Source: Dehalococcoidia bacterium | GTDB lineage: Bacteria; Chloroflexota; Dehalococcoidia; CAUJGQ01 | NCBI GenBank assembly: GCA_035310145.1 | Contig: DATGEL010000017.1 | Coordinates: forward strand, 1 to 64,000 | Length of the DNA: 64,000 bases | Reading direction: 5' to 3' | In this document: piece by piece, positions 16,274 to 24,495 of the stretch | Numbering within the stretch: position 1 is the stretch's first letter | How the letters are laid out: each line of letters opens with the position of its first letter | Translations under genes and position numbers: made by a program | The notes under the pieces: model-generated | Seen by the model: only the letters and a program-made list of their open reading frames with translations | The model's database searches: none | What the model was told of the DNA's origin: nothing

Positions 16274-16762
16274 CTACACCGATATGGGGATCAGGTCCGC
16301 GAACGCCCGCGCCACGGGCCACTCCGCCGGCCAGCGCGGCAGCGCGTCCAGCGGAAACCAGCGGGCGTCGTCCAGCTCTTCGTCCACGCGCAACTCGCCG
16401 CCCCACAGCCGCGCGACACAGACGATGAAGACCATGTTCTTGCCGATCGGCCGGCAGGAGTAGCTGCCGAGGATACGCTCGATCGCCACCTCGAAGCCTG
16501 TCTCCTCGCGCACCTCGCGCACGGCGGCCATCTCCACCGACTCGAACGCTTCCAGAAAGCCGGAGACGAGCACGTACTCCTGCCCGCCGCGCGGCTTCGC
16601 CAGCAGCACCTCGTCGCCGCGGCGCACGATCACGCCGGCCACGGCAACGGGGTTGTCGAAGTGCACCCAGGCGCAGGCGGTACAGCCAAGCCGTGGCTCG
16701 CCGTCGACCAGCCGTTCGGCCAGGGCGCCGCCACAGAGCAGACAGAAGGCGGGAGCGGGCAT
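16274..16762 (-). CDS. Nudix hydrolase with N-terminal zinc ribbon
   Basis: 162 aa from the ATG at 16762. An N-terminal zinc ribbon CLLCGG...CTAC precedes a complete Nudix box, G-F-L-E-A-F-E then REVREETGF (Gx5Ex7REUxEExGU). This is the NudC/NADH-pyrophosphatase-like or ADP-ribose pyrophosphatase-like subgroup acting on nucleoside diphosphate derivatives. It lies upstream of nadABC on the same strand, so NAD metabolism is an attractive but unproven link. It lacks an HTH and is therefore not the NrtR regulator. Confidence 0.9.
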   Translation of the reverse strand: MPAPAFCLLCGGALAERLVDGEPRLGCTACAWVHFDNPVAVAGVIVRRGDEVLLAKPRGGQEYVLVSGFLEAFESVEMAAVREVREETGFEVAIERILGSYSCRPIGKNMVFIVCVARLWGGELRVDEELDDARWFPLDALPRWPAEWPVARAFADLIPISV

Positions 16763-16855
16763 CGCCGCAACCTCGTGCAGGTTGTTGCATTCGGCGGCTC
16801 CAAAGTACAACAAAACAACCTGGCGAGGCCGCCGGGTTACCGGCAAAACAGAAAA

Positions 16856-16886
16856 GGGCGGGCGGTCCGCCGTGGACCGCCCGCCC
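16856..16886 (-). terminator. rho-independent terminator of the pirin gene
   Basis: GGGCGGGCGGTCC (16856-16868) pairs perfectly with GGACCGCCCGCCC (16874-16886), a 13-bp stem with a 5-nt loop. In the minus direction it is followed by TTTTCTGTTTT. It lies 23 bases after the pirin stop. Confidence 0.85.
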
Positions 16887-16908
16887 TGCTACGCTGGTCT
16901 GCCAGAGG

Positions 16909-17871
16909 CTACGCCTCAAGCTCCGTCGCTGGGATCGTGCCCATGCGGCCGGCGCGGTAGTCGGCGAAGGCCTGCACGATCTCTTCGTGCGTGTTCATCA
17001 CGAAGGGACCGTACGAGGCGACCGGCTCGCGGATCGGCTGGCCGCCGAGGATCAGCAGCTCCAGGTTGGGCGAGCGGCTCTCCTGCGTCGCGTCCGCGGC
17101 GATCGTGATCGCATCGCCCGCGCCGAAGACGGCGAGCTGGCCCTCGCGCAGCGCCACGCCCTCCGCGCCCACCGAACCGCTGCCGGAGAGGGCGTAGATC
17201 ATGGCGTTGAACTCCGGCCGCCACGGCAGGCTCAGCCGCGCGCCGGGCGAGATCGTGGCGTGCGCGTAGGTGATCGGCGTCCAGGTCACGCCCGGCGCGG
17301 CGTAGCCGCCCAGCTCACCCGCGATCAGCCGGATGAGGGCGCCGCCGTCGTCGGAGCTGAGCAGCCGCAGCCGGCTGCCGGCGATGTCCTGGTAGCGTGG
17401 CGGCGTCCACTTCAGGTTCTGCGGCAGGTTGACCCAGAGCTGCACGCCGTGGAAGAGGCCGCCCTTCTGCACCAGCTCCTCGGTCGGCATCTCGTCGTGC
17501 AGAATGCCGGCGCCGGCCGTCATCCACTGTGTGGCGCCGTCCGTGATCACGCCGCCGCCGCCGGTGGAGTCGTGGTGGGCGAGCGCGCCGTCCATCACGT
17601 AGGTCACGGTCTCGAAGCCGCGGTGCGGGTGCCAGGGCGCGCCCTTCGCCTCGCCCGGCGCATATTCGACGGCGCCGAGATGGTCGAGCAGCAGGAACGG
17701 ATCGGTGAGGCGCAGGTCGATGCCGGGGAAGGGGCGGCGCACCCGGAAGCCGGCGCCCTCCAGCATGCTGGGCGCGGCGACGATGCCCGCGACGGGGCGC
17801 TGGCGCTGCGCGGCGTCGGGCCGGGCGATGCGCGGCAGGGCGAGAATGTTTTCGGTGGATGCGGCTGGCAT
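16909..17871 (-). CDS. pirin family protein
   Basis: 320 aa bicupin. The metal-binding motif HPHRGFETVTYVMDGALAHHDSTG and LHDEMPTEE in the first cupin, and FHGVQLWVNLP, define pirins; the second cupin ends GGQPIREPVASYGPFVMNTHEEI, the usual C-terminal signature. Pirins are iron proteins; some act as quercetinases or redox sensors. Preceded by a strong promoter with a palindromic operator and followed by a terminator, so it is probably a single-gene unit. Confidence 0.95.
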   Translation of the reverse strand: MPAASTENILALPRIARPDAAQRQRPVAGIVAAPSMLEGAGFRVRRPFPGIDLRLTDPFLLLDHLGAVEYAPGEAKGAPWHPHRGFETVTYVMDGALAHHDSTGGGGVITDGATQWMTAGAGILHDEMPTEELVQKGGLFHGVQLWVNLPQNLKWTPPRYQDIAGSRLRLLSSDDGGALIRLIAGELGGYAAPGVTWTPITYAHATISPGARLSLPWRPEFNAMIYALSGSGSVGAEGVALREGQLAVFGAGDAITIAADATQESRSPNLELLILGGQPIREPVASYGPFVMNTHEEIVQAFADYRAGRMGTIPATELEA

Positions 17872-17927
17872 GGAGCGAGACCTTTCGAGCGCGGCCCCCG
17901 GCCGTGCTCACTACTGGGATACGCCCC

Positions 17928-17957
17928 ATTTTAGTTGTCTAAACAACTAGTTGTCAA
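17928..17957 (-). promoter_or_regulatory. pirin promoter with MarR-like palindrome
   Basis: Minus strand: TTGACA (17952-17957), 18-bp spacer, TAAAAT (17928-17933). The spacer contains TAGTTGTCTAAACAACTA (17932-17949), two 7-bp arms around CTAA, and an adjoining third TAGTTGT half-site (17948-17954). A repressor bound here would block both hexamers. TAGTTG-type dyads are typical of MarR-family redox/quinone regulators; no such gene lies in the window. Confidence 0.7.
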
Positions 17958-18015
17958 GCCGGCCATGCCGAAAGGCGCGATCGTCTCAACGCCGCGGCCG
18001 AGCGCACAGGTGGCC

Positions 18016-18567
18016 CTAGGCAACGCCCCTGATCCCGAAGCGCCAGCGCGTGGCGCTGACGGGGTAGTTCGCCTCGCGCCAGGCCTGCGCCAGGCGCGGG
18101 CGCAGGCAGTAGACGCCACTGTCGCCGCCTTCCACCTGGGCCAGGTGGAAGCCCTCGCCCGTGGCCGGGTCGATGTATTTAGCCAGGTAGGCCGCATCGC
18201 CCTTCGCCAGCAGCGCCGCGTCGCGCAGCTCCTCGACCACGCCTTCGACCATCACGGCGTCGTCGCCGCTCTCCAGGTGCATGGCGACGTGCGGATTGGC
18301 GGCGATGTTGCGCGCCTTGCGCGTGTCGCGGCCAGTGCCGAAGAGCAGCACGTCGTCCACCCACACGCCCCAGACCGGCATGGCGTGCGGCCGTCCGTCC
18401 GGGCGCGTGCTGCAGATCCAGTAGTTCTGCGCGACTTCCAGCCGGCGGCGCGCCCAGGCCCAGGGCAGCATCCCCTCCTCGCCGCTCTGAATGCCGTAGC
18501 TCTGCGGAATGCCGGGCCGGTCGCGGACGAGTTCGGGCGGCGTGGTCACGGTTTGCTGCTCGGTCAT
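18016..18567 (-). CDS. PPOX-class flavin-dependent oxidoreductase
   Basis: 183 aa. Split-barrel flavoprotein of the pyridoxamine 5'-phosphate oxidase family: YWICSTRPDGRPHAMPVWGVWVDDVLLFGTGRDTRKARNIAANPHVAMHLESGDDAVMVEGVVEEL. The RPDGRPHxxPVW motif and the S/T-R-K-x-R-N segment resemble the F420- or FMN-binding subgroup found in high-GC bacteria. Substrate unknown. It is divergent from a WYL regulator, which may control it. Confidence 0.85.
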   Translation of the reverse strand: MTEQQTVTTPPELVRDRPGIPQSYGIQSGEEGMLPWAWARRRLEVAQNYWICSTRPDGRPHAMPVWGVWVDDVLLFGTGRDTRKARNIAANPHVAMHLESGDDAVMVEGVVEELRDAALLAKGDAAYLAKYIDPATGEGFHLAQVEGGDSGVYCLRPRLAQAWREANYPVSATRWRFGIRGVA

Positions 18568-18630
18568 CGATCGCCCTCCTCATGCGGGCGCCGTTCCTCC
18601 GGCGCCCGCTCGCTTCAGCGTATCTGCTAA

Positions 18631-18650
18631 AAGATGTCAACCGATGTCTT
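18631..18650. promoter_or_regulatory. operator-like repeat between the PPOX and WYL genes
   Basis: AAGATGTCAACCGATGTCTT contains a direct repeat of GATGTC 10 bp apart and is also an imperfect inverted repeat. A TTGACA hexamer for the minus-strand gene lies inside it. It sits in the only gap between two divergent genes, one encoding a WYL regulator. Confidence 0.45.
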
Positions 18651-18698
18651 ATTTTCGCGTTATGCTGGACTCTGCGATCTCTGGAGGACCGGCCGCCG

Positions 18699-19706
18699 AT
18701 GCGCGCCGACCGTCTGCTCTCGATCCTGCTGCTCTTGCAGGCGCAGCGCCGCCTGACCGCGCGGGCGCTGGCCGAGCGGCTGGAAGTCTCCGCCCGCACA
18801 ATCCACCGCGACATGGAGGCGCTGGGCGCCGCCGGCGTGCCGGTCTACGCCGAGCGCGGCCGCGGCGGCGGCTGGGTTCTGGCGGAAGGCTACCGCATCG
18901 ACGTGCCCGGCCTGAGCGAGGCGGAGGTGCAGGCGCTCTTTCTCAGCATGCCGCCCGCCGTGCTGGCCGACCTGGGCCTGCAGGGCGCTTCGGAGAGCGG
19001 CTTGATCAAGCTGCTGCTGGCGCTGCCCTCGCTGCGCCGGCACGACGCCGAGTACGCGCGGCAGCGCTTCCACGTGGACACCAGCGGCTGGCGGCGCGGC
19101 GCAGAGCCCGTGCCGCTGCTGCCGGCGCTGCAGGAGGCGGTCTGGCAGGACCGGCGTCTGGAGCTGACCTACGAGCGCGGCGACGGCGCAACGGTGCGGC
19201 GCATCGTCGATCCGCTCGGCCTCGTCGCCAAGGGGCGGGTCTGGTATCTCGTCGCCGCGGTGGAGGGAGAGCCGCGCACCTACCGCGTCTCGCGTGTGCG
19301 CGCGGCGGCGGTGCTGGCGGAGCCAGCGGTGCGGCCGCCCGGCTTCGACCTCGCCGCCCACTGGGCCGCGTCGAGCGCGACGTTCGCCGCGAACCTGCCC
19401 CGCTTTCCGGTGACGCTGCGTGTCGCGCCGGAGATGCTGGCGCGCCTGGGCAGCGTCGGCGCCTACCTGCGCCTGGAAGCGCAGGCGCCGCCAGGGGATG
19501 ACGGCTGGAGCGTGCTGCGGCTCTCCTTCGAGTCCGAGGCGGAAGCGTGCGGCTACATCCTCTCCTTCGGCGCCCTGGCCGAGGCGCTTGAGCCGCCGGA
19601 GCTGCGCGGGCGCCTCGTTGCCCTGGCTCGCGACACGCTCGCCAGGTACGGCGGCAGCGCACGGGCCGCGGCCCTGCCCTCCGCTTCCGCGGCAGACGCT
19701 CCGTAA
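18699..19706 (+). CDS. WYL-domain transcriptional regulator (YafY type)
   Basis: 335 aa from ATG 18699 behind GGAGGA. N-terminal winged HTH (ADRLLSILLLLQAQRRLTARALAERLEVSARTIHRDMEALGAAGVPVYAERGRGGGWVLAEGY), then a WYL domain with RIVDPLGLVAKGRVWYLVAAVEGEPRTYRVSRV, and a C-terminal extension. Such regulators sense ligands, often nucleotides, and act as activators or repressors. The divergent PPOX gene is the likely target. Confidence 0.92.
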   Translation: MRADRLLSILLLLQAQRRLTARALAERLEVSARTIHRDMEALGAAGVPVYAERGRGGGWVLAEGYRIDVPGLSEAEVQALFLSMPPAVLADLGLQGASESGLIKLLLALPSLRRHDAEYARQRFHVDTSGWRRGAEPVPLLPALQEAVWQDRRLELTYERGDGATVRRIVDPLGLVAKGRVWYLVAAVEGEPRTYRVSRVRAAAVLAEPAVRPPGFDLAAHWAASSATFAANLPRFPVTLRVAPEMLARLGSVGAYLRLEAQAPPGDDGWSVLRLSFESEAEACGYILSFGALAEALEPPELRGRLVALARDTLARYGGSARAAALPSASAADAP

Positions 19707-19782
19707 ACGAAGAGCCTCTTGCGGATCGGAGAGCAGGGCCGCACAGGCGCTGAAGCCACCCGCGCCCTGCGGCCCGCGACGG

Positions 19783-22700
19783 TTACGCGGACCGCCCGTC
19801 GCCCGCGCCAGCGCTCGCCTTCGCCTTGTCGTCCAGCGAAGGCGGCGCCACCGGATCGAGGCTGGCGGCGCGGATGGCGGCATTCAGCTCCGCGACCTCG
19901 TTGGCCAGCAGATCGCGCAGCTTGCCCAGCTGCACCTCGAGCTGCGCCGAGAGTTCGGCGAAGACCTCGCGCGACTGCCTGGTCGGCGCGGCGTCGGCGC
20001 TGGCGATCACGGGCGGCAGGCCGGCCAGCTTCGGCACCAGCTTCGCCGGGTAGTTCAGCCGGTCCAGCGCCCCTTTCGCGCGGCTGTCGATCAGCTCCGC
20101 CTCGACTTCCGAAAGCCGCTTCTTCAGCGCCGTCGCGGCACGGCGCAGCGCCGTGCCGTTGGCGTCGCCCTGCGCCCGCGCCAGCCAGCGGTCGGCCTGG
20201 TCGCGCAGGTCGCGGATCTGGATTACGGCGCCGTTCGCCTCGGAGATGCGGTCGCGCACTTCGCTTGCGAAGGCGTACTGCGCCTCGAGGTCGGCCTGCG
20301 AGGCGGCCACGCGCGGGTCCTTGAGGATCTCGAAGGACTGCGTCTGGCTCTCGCCGTTCACGCTCAGCCGCACCTGGTAGCTGCCGGGCGGCACCGCGGG
20401 GCCGGCCACCTGCACGTCGGTCAGCGTCTCGCCGGGCAAGCGGCGGGCGTCGGCGGCGCGCAGGTTCCAGAGGAAGCGGTTGGCGCCGGCCCGTTTCGGC
20501 ACGCGCAGCTCTTCCGGCGCCTCGGCCGCGGGCGCCTCGACGCCTTCCTCGCCCTCCTCGCCCTCGGCCGGCGCCTCCGCGACCGGCTGCTGCACGGCTT
20601 CGTCCGGCTTGCTGGTAAAGCTCTTCAGCTCGTTGCCCGTCGCGTCGAGGAAGGTGAGCGTGACGGGGCTCTTCGGCTCCTCTTTGAGCCAGTAGGTGAC
20701 GATCACGCCGTCCGGCGGGTTCTTGCCGGCGTCGATCGGGGTGCGGATCAGCTCGCCGTGCTCCCCCTTCTTCTCGGTGAAGGTGACGGCCCAGCCGAGA
20801 CCCATGTTGTAGTTCTTGCCCGGATCGGCGGGCCGGCCGGCGCCGGGCAGCGGCCGCGTGCGATATGTGGGCCGCGGCTGGAAGAGGTGCGAGGCCTTGC
20901 CGGCGATCTCGCCCGCAAGTTGCCGCAGCGGCGAGAGGTCGTCCAGCACCCAGAAGGAGCGGCCGTGCGTGGCGGCCACCAGGTCCGAGTCTTTCACCTG
21001 CAGGTCGTGCACGGGCACGGCGGGCAGGTTGCCCTGCAGCGGCTGCCACTCGTTGCCGTCGTCGAAGCTGACGTAGACGCCGCGCTCCGTGCCGCAGTAG
21101 AGCAGGCCGCGCCGGGTTGGATCCTCGCGGATCACGCGGGTGATGTCGCCGTCGCCCAGGCCATTGGTGATCGGCTGCCAGCTCTTGCCGTAGTCGCCGG
21201 TCTTGAGCAGGATCGGGCGGAAGTCGTCGAGTTTGTAGCGCGTGGCGGCGAGGTAGGCCACGGCGGCGTCGTGCGGCGAGGGCTCGATCGTGCAGATCGT
21301 GCTCCACTCGGGCAGCTCTGGCGGTGTGAGGTTCTGCCAGCTGCTGCCGTCGCGCGAGAGGTGAATCAGGCCGTCGTCGGAGCCTGCCCAGAGCAGACGG
21401 CGCTCAAGCGGCGACTCGGCCAGGGCGAAGACGGTGCAGTAGTGCTCGGCGCCGGTCGTGTCCTTGGTGATCGGCCCGCCGGAGGGGCCGAGCTTGCTGG
21501 CGTCGTTGCGGGTGAGGTCCGGGCTGATCGGCTCCCAGCTCGAGCCTTCGTCGAACGACTGGAAGACGCGCTCGCCGGTGGCGTAGAGCGTATTCGGGTC
21601 GTGCGGCGAGATCAGGATGGGGAAGGTCCACTGGAAGCGGTGCTTCAGGTCCTTGGCGCCGTAGCCGCTGTAGACCTCCGGCCAAACGGTGATGATGCGC
21701 GTCTGCGCCGTGCCGTGGTCGTAGCGCAAGAGCGAGCCGCCGCCGCCCGGCGAGCTGCCCACGGCGCCGCTGATCACGACGTTGGGGTTATCGGGCCGCA
21801 CCTGGATGTGCCCGCTCTCCGAGCTGCCGACGGCGTAGCATTCGCCCCAGGGGATGGCGCCGGCGGCCGAGCGGCTGGGCACGGAGATCGCGGAGTTGTC
21901 CTGCTGCGTGCCGTAGACGCGGTAGGGAAACTGTGTGTCGATCGCGACGTGGTAGAACTGCGCGGTTGGCTGGTTGTAGATCGTGGACCAGCTGGCGCCG
22001 CCGTTGTAGCTGACGCAGGCGCCGCCGTCGTTGCCCTCGATCATGCGCTGCGGGTCGGCCGGGTCGATCCAGAGGTCGTGGTTGTCGCCGTGCGGCGTGG
22101 TCACGGGCGTGAACGTCTTGCCGCCGTCGCTGGAGCGCCACATTTTCAGATTGAGGCTGTAGACCGTCTCGGCGTCCTGCGGGTCGGCGAAGATGTGCAT
22201 GTAATACCAGGGCCGCTGGCGGATGTCGCGGTCCTCGCAGACGCGCTGCCAGCTCTCGCCGGCGTCGTCCGAGCGGAACAGACCGCCCTCTTCCGCCTCG
22301 ACGATCGCCCAGACGCGCCCCGCCTTCGCCGGCGAGACGGCGACCCCGATGCGGCCCTTGATCCCCTTCGGCAGGCCGGGCCTGTCGGAGAGGTCGCTCC
22401 ACGTCTCGCCGCCGTCGCTGGAGCGGTAGAGGCCGGAGTCCGGCCCGCCGCTCTCCAGCGTCCAGGGCGTGCGGAGCGCCTGCCAGATGGCGGCGAAGAG
22501 CAGGCGCGGGTTGTGCGGGTCCATCGAAAGGTCGGCGGCGCCGGCGCGCTCGCTCACGAACAGCGACTGCTGCCAGCTCTTGCCGCCGTCGCTGGAGCGG
22601 AAGACGCCGCGCTCCTTGTTCGGCCCGAAGGCGTGGCCCAGCGCCGCGACGTAGACCGTGTCCGGGTCGTTGGGATGCACGCGCACGCGGCTGATGTGGC

Positions 22701-23058
22701 GCGTGTCGGCCAGGCCGAGGTGCTGCCAGTTGCGGCCGGCGTCGGTGGAGCGGTAGACGCCATCGCCGTGGATCACGTTGCCGCGGATGCAGGCCTCGCC
22801 CGTGCCGGCGTAGATCACGTTCGGATCGGCCTCGGAGACGGCGAGCGCGCCGACCGGCGCGGTCTTGAAGAAGCCGTCGGAGACGTTCTCCCAGTAGGTG
22901 CCGCCGTCCGTGCTCTTCCAGACGCCGCCGCCGCAGGCGCCGAAGTAGAAGGTCGCCGGCTCGGCCGGGTCGCCGGCCACGGCGACGACGCGGCCGCCGC
23001 GCGGAGGGCCGATCATCCGCCACTCCATGGTTTTGAGCAGAGCCTGGTCCACCGCCAT
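19783..23058 (-). CDS. BNR/VPS10-sortilin-like beta-propeller protein
   Basis: 1,091 aa from the ATG at 23058 (MAVDQALLKTMEWRMIGPPRGG). Many Asp-box repeats of the S-x-D-G-G-x-T/S-W type occur from residue 40 to 650 (for example VWKSTDGGTYWENV, VFRSSDGGKSWQQ, LYRSSDGGETWSDL), the pattern of sortilin/VPS10 and exo-sialidase-like propellers. The C-terminal third holds an Ig/FN3-like segment and a helical tail. Relatives are usually secreted and annotated as glycosyl hydrolases, but enzymatic activity is rarely shown. No signal peptide is visible here, which is odd. Monocistronic. Confidence 0.88.
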   Translation of the reverse strand: MAVDQALLKTMEWRMIGPPRGGRVVAVAGDPAEPATFYFGACGGGVWKSTDGGTYWENVSDGFFKTAPVGALAVSEADPNVIYAGTGEACIRGNVIHGDGVYRSTDAGRNWQHLGLADTRHISRVRVHPNDPDTVYVAALGHAFGPNKERGVFRSSDGGKSWQQSLFVSERAGAADLSMDPHNPRLLFAAIWQALRTPWTLESGGPDSGLYRSSDGGETWSDLSDRPGLPKGIKGRIGVAVSPAKAGRVWAIVEAEEGGLFRSDDAGESWQRVCEDRDIRQRPWYYMHIFADPQDAETVYSLNLKMWRSSDGGKTFTPVTTPHGDNHDLWIDPADPQRMIEGNDGGACVSYNGGASWSTIYNQPTAQFYHVAIDTQFPYRVYGTQQDNSAISVPSRSAAGAIPWGECYAVGSSESGHIQVRPDNPNVVISGAVGSSPGGGGSLLRYDHGTAQTRIITVWPEVYSGYGAKDLKHRFQWTFPILISPHDPNTLYATGERVFQSFDEGSSWEPISPDLTRNDASKLGPSGGPITKDTTGAEHYCTVFALAESPLERRLLWAGSDDGLIHLSRDGSSWQNLTPPELPEWSTICTIEPSPHDAAVAYLAATRYKLDDFRPILLKTGDYGKSWQPITNGLGDGDITRVIREDPTRRGLLYCGTERGVYVSFDDGNEWQPLQGNLPAVPVHDLQVKDSDLVAATHGRSFWVLDDLSPLRQLAGEIAGKASHLFQPRPTYRTRPLPGAGRPADPGKNYNMGLGWAVTFTEKKGEHGELIRTPIDAGKNPPDGVIVTYWLKEEPKSPVTLTFLDATGNELKSFTSKPDEAVQQPVAEAPAEGEEGEEGVEAPAAEAPEELRVPKRAGANRFLWNLRAADARRLPGETLTDVQVAGPAVPPGSYQVRLSVNGESQTQSFEILKDPRVAASQADLEAQYAFASEVRDRISEANGAVIQIRDLRDQADRWLARAQGDANGTALRRAATALKKRLSEVEAELIDSRAKGALDRLNYPAKLVPKLAGLPPVIASADAAPTRQSREVFAELSAQLEVQLGKLRDLLANEVAELNAAIRAASLDPVAPPSLDDKAKASAGAGDGRSA

Positions 23059-23142
23059 CGCAATCCTCCCGCGTGGCTGTCTCGGCCACCGCGCAGAGAA
23101 TACAATTTCCGAGTGCGATGTGGCAGCTTTCGCGCAGAATAC

Positions 23143-23171
23143 CGAGGGGTTTCGGCACGATGGCGCGCAGT
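23143..23171 (+). repeat. partial duplicate of the AhpD-gene start region
   Basis: GAGGGGTTTCGGCACGATGG and the next nine bases match 23791-23819, the ribosome-binding and start region of the AhpD-like gene, at about 26 of 29 positions. The copy here leads into no conserved protein. The cupin gene lies between the two copies. Confidence 0.6.
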
Positions 23172-23251
23172 CCGGCGGCATTACGTCCGCGGCATGCCAT
23201 CGGGTTCGTTGCACAGCGAGCGCGAAGGAGTCGTCTGTAGGAGGCGAGGCG

Positions 23252-23776
23252 ATGCCGGACGGCTTCATCGTCCCACACGGAGGTGGGAGCAAAGTCGGGG
23301 CGGCTGGTTTGGAAGTGAGCGCGAAGGTAATCGCCGATCAGGCACGCAGCGCTTCAAGCTTCGAGCTGACGATCTGGCCTGGCTTCGACGTGGGCGCCCA
23401 CGTGCATAGCCGGCTGGAGGAGCTGTTCTATATCGTCGAGGGCGAACTCGATCTGCTGGCGTTTGAACCGCGCGTGCGAACGGCGACGGACTGGCGGCTG
23501 TGGGAATCACACACCGGCGAGCGAGTCATACGCGGCGACCCGGGCACCTTGATGTTCGTGCCGCTTGGCTGTCCGCATGCCTTTGCGAACCCGGGCACGA
23601 GCCCGGCGCGGGTCTTCTTCCAGGCGGCGCCTCCCGGACACGAGCGTTACTTCGAGGGGCTCGGTGAGATTCTTTCTGGCGGCGGTCCTCCTGACCATGA
23701 AGCGATTGCGGAGCTGCGTCGCCGCTACGACACAGAGCAAATTACGCCGCTGGTGCCTGGTCGCATGCCGTCCTGA
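23252..23776 (+). CDS. cupin-domain protein
   Basis: 174 aa from ATG 23252 behind GGAGGCGAGG. A single cupin: FDVGAHVHSRLEELFYIVEGELDLLAFE is motif 1 (H-x-H with a Glu), and GTLMFVPLGCPHAFANPG is motif 2 with the third His. It resembles small quercetinase/oxalate-type cupins of unknown substrate. It ends 28 bases before the AhpD-like gene on the same strand, so the pair may be cotranscribed. Confidence 0.88.
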   Translation: MPDGFIVPHGGGSKVGAAGLEVSAKVIADQARSASSFELTIWPGFDVGAHVHSRLEELFYIVEGELDLLAFEPRVRTATDWRLWESHTGERVIRGDPGTLMFVPLGCPHAFANPGTSPARVFFQAAPPGHERYFEGLGEILSGGGPPDHEAIAELRRRYDTEQITPLVPGRMPS

Positions 23777-23804
23777 GCCCGGCGTCTGCGAGGTTTTCGG
23801 CACG

Positions 23805-24416
23805 ATGGCGCGCATTCCTCTGGTCGAGTATGAAACGGCCCCACCCGAGGTCCGCGCCTTGTTCGATGCGCACGGCGGGCGGGGGCAGCGCAACGTGGCG
23901 CGGCTCTTCGCCAGCCAGGCCGACTTCCTCGCCGGCTTCTACGCCTTCGTGGACGGCCTGTACCGGCACAACGCGTTGCCGCCGCGCCTGCGCGAGCTGG
24001 CCTATCTGCGCGCCTCGCAGCTCAACGGCTGCCACTACTGAGTGCCCACGCATCTTGCGCTCGGGTCGAGCGCCGGCATCTCGGACGAAGAGCTTTCGTG
24101 GCTGAACGGCTGGGAGGCGGCGCCCGTCTTCGACGAGAGCGACCGCCTGGCGCTGCGCTACGCCGACGCACTGACCCGGGAGAACCGCGTGGACGCCGAG
24201 CTGTACGCGGCGCTCGAAGCCCGCTTTGCGCCGCGCCAATTGTTCGAGCTGTGCATGGCCGTCAGCCTCGCCGCGCTCGTCAACCGCGTACACGCGACGT
24301 TTCTGACGGACGTGGATGAGCGCACGTCCGCGCGTGTTTCGCAGCTCGAGCTTCGCGATCGACGCGCCGAGGGAGCAGACGGCGGCGGAGACAGCCGATC
24401 GTCGGCCAATGCCTAG
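23805..24416 (+). CDS. AhpD/CMD-family peroxidase-type protein with in-frame TGA (candidate selenoprotein)
   Basis: 203 codons from ATG 23805 with one in-frame TGA at 24039-24041 (codon 79). Upstream reads LRELAYLRASQLNGCHY, downstream VPTHLALGSSAGISDEE, with conserved family sequence continuing to residue 203 (RLALRYADAL, LFELCMAVSLAALVNRVHATF). In AhpD/carboxymuconolactone-decarboxylase-like proteins the redox site is C-x-x-C-x3-H; here it is Cys76-His-Tyr-TGA79-x3-His83, so the TGA replaces exactly the second cysteine. CxxU forms of this family are known selenoproteins. A hairpin with a GGGTC loop follows at a suitable distance. A nonsense mutation is the alternative; selA/B/C/D are not in the window. 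Confidence 0.75.
24042..24079 (+). promoter_or_regulatory. SECIS-like hairpin after the TGA codon
   Basis: GCGCTC (24057-24062) and GAGCGC (24068-24073) form a perfect 6-bp stem closing a GGGTC loop, 21 bases after the TGA. A lower helix is possible between GTGCC (24042-24046) and GGCAT (24075-24079). Bacterial SECIS elements place such a minihelix 16-37 nt from the UGA, and the E. coli fdhF loop also contains GGTC. In a 70% GC genome short GC stems also arise by chance. Confidence 0.5.
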
Positions 24417-24495
24417 AATCGACCACGTTGGCTCTCCATGCCGAGCGAGTGCCTTATGATCACCGTCCCTGGAGCGACGCAGTGCCCCAGACCCT

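Noticed and set aside
16274-16762. Nudix protein as the NAD repressor NrtR
   Set aside because: It has a zinc ribbon and Nudix box but no C-terminal winged helix.
23565-24041. AhpD-like gene as two separate genes, one starting at GTG 24042
   Set aside because: The two parts are in the same frame and together form one family-length protein with the CxxC site spanning the TGA; there is no ribosome binding site before 24042.
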